DNA from: Lachnospiraceae bacterium UBA3826 | Lineage (GTDB): Bacteria; Bacillota; Clostridia; Lachnospirales; Lachnospiraceae | DNA length: 7,269 nt | Direction of reading: 5' to 3' | Assembly: GCA_002393095.1 (NCBI GenBank) | Contig: DGII01000094.1 | Span: 1 to 7,269 of the forward strand | Shown here: in pieces, positions 1 through 4,380 of the stretch | How positions within the stretch are numbered: the stretch's first letter is position 1 | Layout: the number at the start of each line of letters is the position of its first letter | Made by a program: the position numbers and the translations under genes | Notes under the pieces: model-generated | Database searches by the model: none | What the model was told of the DNA's origin: nothing | What the model saw: the letters and a program-made list of their open reading frames with translations, nothing else

Positions 1-2
1 TG

Positions 3-344
3 CATACGGATAGTTTTATATTCCCGGCTGCAGCGATCTATCTTGCGATGAAAGAAACCGCTCCTGAGATTGCATATGACGTGATGAAGAAGATCATGGC
101 GGAGAAATCGGGTAAAACGGGGCGGATGATAGCAAAGTTCTGCCGGATACCGGGATTTAACAGGTTCTTCCTTGGAATGTGGGATACAATGAGCCATAAA
201 ATGTTCGGGGAAGCATCGGGCTTTAAGAATGTTTTCTACCCAAAGGAGAAAGCATGCTTTCGAATGGATATAACACAATGTCCATATAACAAGTATCTGA
301 CGGAACTGGGATGTCCTGATCCGGCAGTTTATGGAGGGCATTGA
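3..344 (+). CDS. Partial C-terminal part of an L-2-amino-thiazoline-4-carboxylate hydrolase-like protein
   Basis: The frame is open from the window edge to the stop at 342-344, so the true start lies upstream. The ATG at 48 has no convincing ribosome site, and coding-like sequence (DSFIFPAAAIYLAMKE) precedes it. The alternation of helical stretches with a late Cys-containing segment (MDITQCPYNKYLTELGCP, about residues 88-105 of the 113 visible) resembles the ATC hydrolase family (PF14196), which hydrolyses L-2-amino-thiazoline-4-carboxylate or unknown relatives. From memory, members continue after ELGCPEL with an FC..D segment and a CDF-type ending. Here the protein stops about eight residues after ELGCP, so the conserved tail is missing. 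The gene may be a truncated, possibly inactive copy or a divergent short form. Family assignment is moderately sure; activity cannot be inferred. Confidence 0.6.
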   Translation, partial: HTDSFIFPAAAIYLAMKETAPEIAYDVMKKIMAEKSGKTGRMIAKFCRIPGFNRFFLGMWDTMSHKMFGEASGFKNVFYPKEKACFRMDITQCPYNKYLTELGCPDPAVYGGH

Positions 345-363
345 GAAAAAAAGCAGAGTATGG

Positions 364-392
364 TAGAATTTCATATATTGCGTTTTTATAAT
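364..392 (+). promoter_or_regulatory. Probable sigma-A promoter of ychF
   Basis: A perfect -10 hexamer TATAAT lies at 387-392, 30 bases before the ychF ATG. The best -35 at 17-bp spacing is the weak TAGAAT (364-369). The surrounding sequence is AT-rich. This would give ychF a short leader of about 25 bases. The -10 is convincing, the -35 is not. Confidence 0.45.
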
Positions 393-403
393 ATAAAATG
401 CTC

Positions 404-412
404 GAAGAAAGG
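404..412 (+). promoter_or_regulatory. Ribosome binding site of ychF
   Basis: GAAGAAAGG ends 10 bases before the ATG at 423. Its AAAGG core is a fair Shine-Dalgarno match, and it supports this start together with the conserved N-terminal P-loop that follows. Confidence 0.6.
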
Positions 413-422
413 TTGACATAAC

Positions 423-1523
423 ATGAAACTGGGAATCGTCGGACTTCCCAATGTCGGGAAGTCCACTCTTTTTAATTCACTTACTAAGGCCGGAGCAGAG
501 TCGGCCAACTATCCGTTCTGTACCATTGATCCCAATGTGGGGATCGTGCCGGTGCCGGATGAAAGGGTCGAGCAGCTTGGGAAGTTGTATAACACCAAGA
601 AGGTCACACATGCCACAATTGAGTTCGTGGATATCGCAGGACTTGTGAAGGGCGCATCTAAGGGCGAGGGCTTAGGCAATCAGTTCCTTGCCAATATCAG
701 AGAGGTAGATGCCATAGTGCATGTTGTCAGATGCTTCGATGATACCAATGTAGTGCATGTTGACGGCTCGGTAGATCCCGCAAGGGATATAGAGACAATT
801 AATCTGGAGCTTATATTCTCGGATCTTGAGATACTTGAGAGACGTATAGCCAAGGTAGCAAAGCAGGCTAAAATGGATAAGACGGTTGCCAAGGAATATG
901 AGCAGCTTGAGGCTATCAAGGCTCATCTGGAAGCAGGTAATATGGCTAAGACCTTCCCTGTATCCGATGATGAGGATAAGGTGGCATGGTTTGATTCATA
1001 TAATCTCTTAACGGCTAAGCCTACTATATATGCTGCCAATGTAGCTGAGGATGATCTGGCGGATGACGGCGCGTCCAATGCATATGTGCAGGCAGTGCGA
1101 AAGCTTGCGTCAGAGGAGGGCAGTGAAGTCTTCGTGATCTGTGCCCAGATAGAGCAGGAGATGGCAGAGCTTGAGGATGATGAGAAGCAGATGTTCTTAG
1201 AAGACTTAGGGCTTAAGCAGTCGGGTCTTGATAAGCTTATTGCAGCAAGCTATTCATTGCTTGGCCTTATGAGCTTCCTTACGGCAGGTGAGGATGAGTG
1301 CAGAGCATGGACTATACGTAAGGGTACGAAGGCGCCTCAGGCAGCAGGTAAGATTCACACCGACTTCGAACGCGGATTTATTAAGGCAGAAGTTGTTAAC
1401 TACAAGGACCTCTTAGAACTCGGCTCCCTGGCTGCAGCGAGAGAGAAGGGCTTAGTCGGCATGGAAGGTAAAGACTATGTCGTACGTGACGGCGATGTAA
1501 TTCTCTTTAGATTTAACGTATAG
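423..1523 (+). CDS. ychF: Redox-responsive ATPase YchF (OLA1 family, Obg-like)
   Basis: Complete 366-residue protein, the usual length for YchF. The P-loop GLPNVGKS is at residues 7-14, the switch I stretch CTIDPNVG at 33-40 and the DxxG motif DIAG at 70-73, followed by the conserved LVKGASKGEGLGNQFL. The G4 box is NVAE (206-209) instead of NKxD; this change is the family's hallmark and explains its preference for ATP over GTP. A coiled-coil insertion spans about 130-175, and the C-terminal TGS domain runs from about 283 to the end. The protein is cytosolic, binds ribosomes, and is implicated in translation quality and oxidative-stress responses in other bacteria. It has its own likely promoter, and no clear terminator follows it, so read-through into the kinase gene 60 bases downstream is possible. 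Nothing in the sequence looks damaged. Confidence 0.97.
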   Translation: MKLGIVGLPNVGKSTLFNSLTKAGAESANYPFCTIDPNVGIVPVPDERVEQLGKLYNTKKVTHATIEFVDIAGLVKGASKGEGLGNQFLANIREVDAIVHVVRCFDDTNVVHVDGSVDPARDIETINLELIFSDLEILERRIAKVAKQAKMDKTVAKEYEQLEAIKAHLEAGNMAKTFPVSDDEDKVAWFDSYNLLTAKPTIYAANVAEDDLADDGASNAYVQAVRKLASEEGSEVFVICAQIEQEMAELEDDEKQMFLEDLGLKQSGLDKLIAASYSLLGLMSFLTAGEDECRAWTIRKGTKAPQAAGKIHTDFERGFIKAEVVNYKDLLELGSLAAAREKGLVGMEGKDYVVRDGDVILFRFNV

Positions 1524-1573
1524 ATTGTATCGATATTTGGTGGCGTATAGGACGGATGAACCGGCGTCCGTAT

Positions 1574-1578
1574 GAGGG
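1574..1578 (+). promoter_or_regulatory. Ribosome binding site that favours the kinase start at 1584
   Basis: GAGGG sits five bases before the ATG at 1584. The in-frame ATG at 1572 has no good Shine-Dalgarno at normal distance; its nearest purine-rich piece, around 1549-1556, is 15 or more bases away. The downstream ATG is therefore preferred, costing only four residues. Confidence 0.6.
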
Positions 1579-1583
1579 ATGGC

Positions 1584-3608
1584 ATGGTCAGTGCAAGAAT
1601 AAGAACAGCTCGCATAATACTCATATGGTTGATTCTTACTGAGACATGGAATATCGTTTCGAACCTGGTGCCCATTCGTAATCTGTCAACCATATCTTAT
1701 ATTGCGTTGCTGATGTTTTGGATCTTCTCTTTACGGGATGAGATTCCGAATCCCTATATCAGACGAAGGCTTATAGCCGGCGCAGTGACCTTGATCATAC
1801 TGATGGTTGTGCGTTATGTAAGATACAATATTTCCGTTACGGGTTCAGATCTGTACAGATACTTAAGATATGCATATTATCTGCCATCGATTCTGACGGC
1901 TTATCTGTCTATATCCATTGCCTTGTACATAGGCAGCAGAGAGAACGGCAGACAGAGGAAGGCCGTTAAGATCTTGGGATATATTGCATGCATTCTGATA
2001 CTGTTGGTATTCACCAATGATATCCATCATAAATTATTGAATATCTGGTATGAAGATGGTAAGGAACACAGTACATCAGGTCCGGTGTTCTATATCATCA
2101 TGGTTTGGTATGTTCTCACTGTCTTGATATCTTTTGCTGTAATCCTTTATAAATGCCGTGTCAAAGAAGCAGTCCTACATTGGAGATTACCTGCCACGAT
2201 AGGCCTTATCGGTATGGCCCTATGGGCTGCATATTATGCCAACGGCGGAAGTAGTCCGCATTTGTTCGGTCTTTCTTTATATAACATTCAGGAAGTCACT
2301 ATGTTCATGTTTATGTGTACATGGGACAGTTGTATCCTGATTGGTTTAATTCCGTCGAATTCACTTATTAAAGAGAGGGAGTGGATTAAGGAAGGTATCA
2401 GGAGGAATCTTGTTAATGAGCTTGACCATATTTCCCGAATCTACACGCGAATGCAATCTGAGGAAGGTGAAGTATTCAGACAGTCGCTTTCCGATATATG
2501 TTGCGTTGGAGCATATATCAAAAGACGCGCGAATCTGGAACTTATCGCGGATGAGAGAGGATATTTAAGTACTGCCGAACTATCTTTGGCAATACGTGAA
2601 TCATTTGATTACTACGCGATTGCGGGAATATCGGTGGGCTATGAAGAAACGGGAGATGTGATGGCTCCGGCGCCTCTGGTTATATCAGCCTATGAACTTT
2701 TTGAGGAGATAATGCAGAAGGCATGCCGCAGTGCCTGCTATGTCAAAATTCAGGCGACTGAGACTGATGATGCACAGATTAGATTTAACATGATCATTGA
2801 GACGGACGCAGAGCCCGGATATACGATCCGGAATAAATCCATATCTGATGCCGGATTTATGGCGGCAATGAATTCAAGGGTGGATATCAAAGAGCAGGAT
2901 GATACGACAAATATAGTATTAAGCTCCGGGTATTCTAAGTACAGTAAGAAGATATACAAGATGCCTCCGTTTATGGGTGGATACAGACAGAATTCTTTCG
3001 GAGTATATGGTTTGGCCGTTTTCCTTTCGCTTAATGAGCAATTGCTTAAGGAGAAAATAAGCGTACATGACAGCCTGGGAAGAAGTCTGTTGATGAGTAA
3101 AAGATACTTAACAATTAAAGATGTTTCGGATGGCAGCAAACCAAGTAAAGAAGATATAATTACAGAGTGGGGCAGAGCGTTGGCGGTCATAGAAGACGGG
3201 TATGACACAAGTGTCAGTACAACTGTTGTAGAAGAATATGATAAGTTAATTGCCAGGGCCAAATCCATGGGAATAGATATTGTCCTTACGGGTAGTATAC
3301 CGAAGGAACCGGTGATTGCTGAGGTAGTAGATTCTGCCATAACGGTACATATTACAAATGTCATCAAACATACTACCGGTAAGAGAGCTTTGATAGATAT
3401 AGTTGATTCAGAAGACGGATATGTATTGACGCTTAGAAACGACGGCAGAAGCCTTGAAACGGAACATAAGGAATCAGGCGGATTGAAGAATCTTCGTGCT
3501 CGTGTTGAAGCTGTGGGCGGAAGCATGAATGTTGATTATGAACCCTTTTGTCTTAGAATTAAACTGCCTGTAACTGATATATATTCCGATACAAGCAAAG
3601 GAGATTAG
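1584..3608 (+). CDS. Polytopic sensor histidine kinase (7TM-type N-terminus, HDxLG kinase core)
   Basis: A 674-residue membrane kinase (678 if the ATG at 1572 is used). About eight hydrophobic segments fill residues 9-256 (roughly 9-25, 34-50, 61-79, 97-117, 130-144, 167-190, 202-218, 237-256), ending in LIPSN. A cytoplasmic region with GAYIKRRANL (309-318) and YELFEE (370-375) follows. The H box is VHDSLGRSLLMSKRYL, with likely phospho-accepting His495 and adjacent Asp496. The C-terminal GHKL ATPase has N box HITNVIKH (Asn592), G1-like RNDG (618-621) and G2-like SGGLKNL. It resembles NarL-partner kinases. Two oddities: the N-box Glu four residues before Asn592 is Val588, and the G1 box reads NDG rather than DNG. 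The response regulator starts two bases after its stop, so the two are a cognate pair. The ligand is unknown; the large membrane domain suggests a membrane or small-molecule cue. Confidence 0.88.
   Translation: MVSARIRTARIILIWLILTETWNIVSNLVPIRNLSTISYIALLMFWIFSLRDEIPNPYIRRRLIAGAVTLIILMVVRYVRYNISVTGSDLYRYLRYAYYLPSILTAYLSISIALYIGSRENGRQRKAVKILGYIACILILLVFTNDIHHKLLNIWYEDGKEHSTSGPVFYIIMVWYVLTVLISFAVILYKCRVKEAVLHWRLPATIGLIGMALWAAYYANGGSSPHLFGLSLYNIQEVTMFMFMCTWDSCILIGLIPSNSLIKEREWIKEGIRRNLVNELDHISRIYTRMQSEEGEVFRQSLSDICCVGAYIKRRANLELIADERGYLSTAELSLAIRESFDYYAIAGISVGYEETGDVMAPAPLVISAYELFEEIMQKACRSACYVKIQATETDDAQIRFNMIIETDAEPGYTIRNKSISDAGFMAAMNSRVDIKEQDDTTNIVLSSGYSKYSKKIYKMPPFMGGYRQNSFGVYGLAVFLSLNEQLLKEKISVHDSLGRSLLMSKRYLTIKDVSDGSKPSKEDIITEWGRALAVIEDGYDTSVSTTVVEEYDKLIARAKSMGIDIVLTGSIPKEPVIAEVVDSAITVHITNVIKHTTGKRALIDIVDSEDGYVLTLRNDGRSLETEHKESGGLKNLRARVEAVGGSMNVDYEPFCLRIKLPVTDIYSDTSKGD
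3597..3603 (+). promoter_or_regulatory. Strong ribosome binding site inside the end of the kinase gene
   Basis: AAAGGAG lies seven bases before the regulator ATG at 3611 and inside the last codons of the kinase. Ribosomes finishing the kinase stop right at the regulator's start, which points to translational coupling. Confidence 0.8.
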
Positions 3609-3610
3609 AC

Positions 3611-4234
3611 ATGGCATACAAGGTTTTGATTGTGGATGATTTCATGATGTCCAGACAGGTATTTGAGAATGCGGTTAACGCCTCTGATGATTATGTATTA
3701 GAGGCATCGCTTAATTCTGCGATGGATGCGGTTGAATACCTTAAGGATAGAAGTGCGGACTTAGTGATCATGGATATAGTAATGACCGAGGGTCCTAATG
3801 GACTTGCGGCTGCCAAGATGATCAAGGATTCCAACCCGAATACTAAGATAATCATTGTGACATCCATGCCTGAGGTCTCATATATAAGCAGAGCCAAACA
3901 GATAGGTGTGGAGAGCTTCTGGTATAAGGAAGTACAGGAACAGCCTATCATAGAGATAATGGACAGGACTATGGCGGGTGAGTCGGTATATCCTTCGGAT
4001 TCTCCGGTAGTTCCCTTGGGTAATGCCATCAGTATCGATCTTACGGATAGGGAGATTGAGGTATTAAGACTCTTAACCGAAGGAGCATCCAACAGGGAAA
4101 TTGCGGAGAAACTTGACCTCTCTGAAAGAACCGTTAAGATGCATATTACCAATATGATTCAGAAGACGGGATTTCGTTCAAGACTTGAGCTTGCGGTCAA
4201 GGCGAGGGTCGGTGGACTGGTTATCCCGGATTAA
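3611..4234 (+). CDS. NarL/LuxR-family response regulator
   Basis: A 207-residue two-domain regulator of normal length. The receiver domain (about 3-125) has the acidic pair Asp9-Asp10, phospho-acceptor Asp55 (VIMDIVM), Thr84/Ser85 (IIVTSMP) and the conserved Lys106 (FWYKE), so all phosphorylation residues are present. A linker leads to a LuxR-type helix-turn-helix (about 143-203): LTDREIEVLRLLTEGASN, then REIAEKLDLSERTVKMHITN as the recognition unit. Phosphorylated by the adjacent kinase, it should dimerise and bind promoter DNA as a transcription regulator. It shares an operon with the kinase (two-base gap, strong ribosome site). Candidate targets are its own operon and the downstream FecR-domain gene, whose upstream region carries a palindrome; the target assignment is inference. 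Confidence 0.95.
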   Translation: MAYKVLIVDDFMMSRQVFENAVNASDDYVLEASLNSAMDAVEYLKDRSADLVIMDIVMTEGPNGLAAAKMIKDSNPNTKIIIVTSMPEVSYISRAKQIGVESFWYKEVQEQPIIEIMDRTMAGESVYPSDSPVVPLGNAISIDLTDREIEVLRLLTEGASNREIAEKLDLSERTVKMHITNMIQKTGFRSRLELAVKARVGGLVIPD

Positions 4235-4287
4235 TTATTTCCTTTTTCATCAAAACATGCCCTTTAGTACGTATTACGAACAGAGAA

Positions 4288-4313
4288 ATAGTGATATAGT
4301 GATATAGTACTAT
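4288..4313 (+). repeat. Tandem 8-bp repeats leading into a 10-bp palindrome in the intergenic region
   Basis: ATAGTGAT occurs at 4288-4295 and 4296-4303, followed by the related ATAGTACT at 4304-4311. The last unit plus two bases makes the perfect inverted repeat ATAGTACTAT (4304-4313). The repeats also create two TATAGT hexamers (4295-4300 and 4303-4308) that could serve as -10 elements for the downstream gene, though no good -35 sits at ideal spacing. The position between the regulator and the surface-protein gene suggests an operator/promoter region. The repeat is directly visible; its function is inferred. Confidence 0.5.
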
Positions 4314-4369
4314 GGGTTATGCATGGGTGAGTGTTTGCTCGCACAGTTATGTATGTGTGTTTTTGTGAT

Positions 4370-4374
4370 AGGGG
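4370..4374 (+). promoter_or_regulatory. Ribosome binding site of the FecR-domain gene
   Basis: AGGGG lies six bases before the ATG at 4381. It supports that start over the in-frame ATG at 4417, which has no comparable site. Confidence 0.65.
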
Positions 4375-4380
4375 ATAATA

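Noticed and set aside
413..418. Perfect TTGACA -35 hexamer just before the ychF start
   Set aside because: No -10 lies 16-18 bases downstream, and such a promoter would start inside the gene. The TATAAT upstream is a better candidate.
1550..1569. Hairpin GGACG / CGTCC between ychF and the kinase as a terminator
   Set aside because: The stem has only five pairs and a ten-base loop, and no T-run follows. It may affect the kinase leader slightly but is not a credible terminator.
2427..2438. ELDH (2418-2429) in the kinase as an H box
   Set aside because: It resembles ELHD with the last two residues swapped, but the canonical VHDSLG with proper spacing to the N box lies later, at 3063-3080, so this one is not the phosphorylation site.
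2750..3526. A 258-codon open frame on the - strand opposite the kinase
   Set aside because: It is a mirror of the kinase's conserved H-box and ATPase region. The protein is Ser/Leu/Ile-rich without domain logic, and the + strand reading has clear motifs.
3691..4152. A 153-codon open frame on the - strand opposite the response regulator
   Set aside because: The + strand encodes an intact receiver and helix-turn-helix with all key residues; the reverse frame shows no recognisable features.
4327..4344. Imperfect stem GTGAG / CTCGCAC upstream of the FecR gene
   Set aside because: Pairing needs a two-base bulge and only five pairs form. Too weak to call a terminator or riboswitch.
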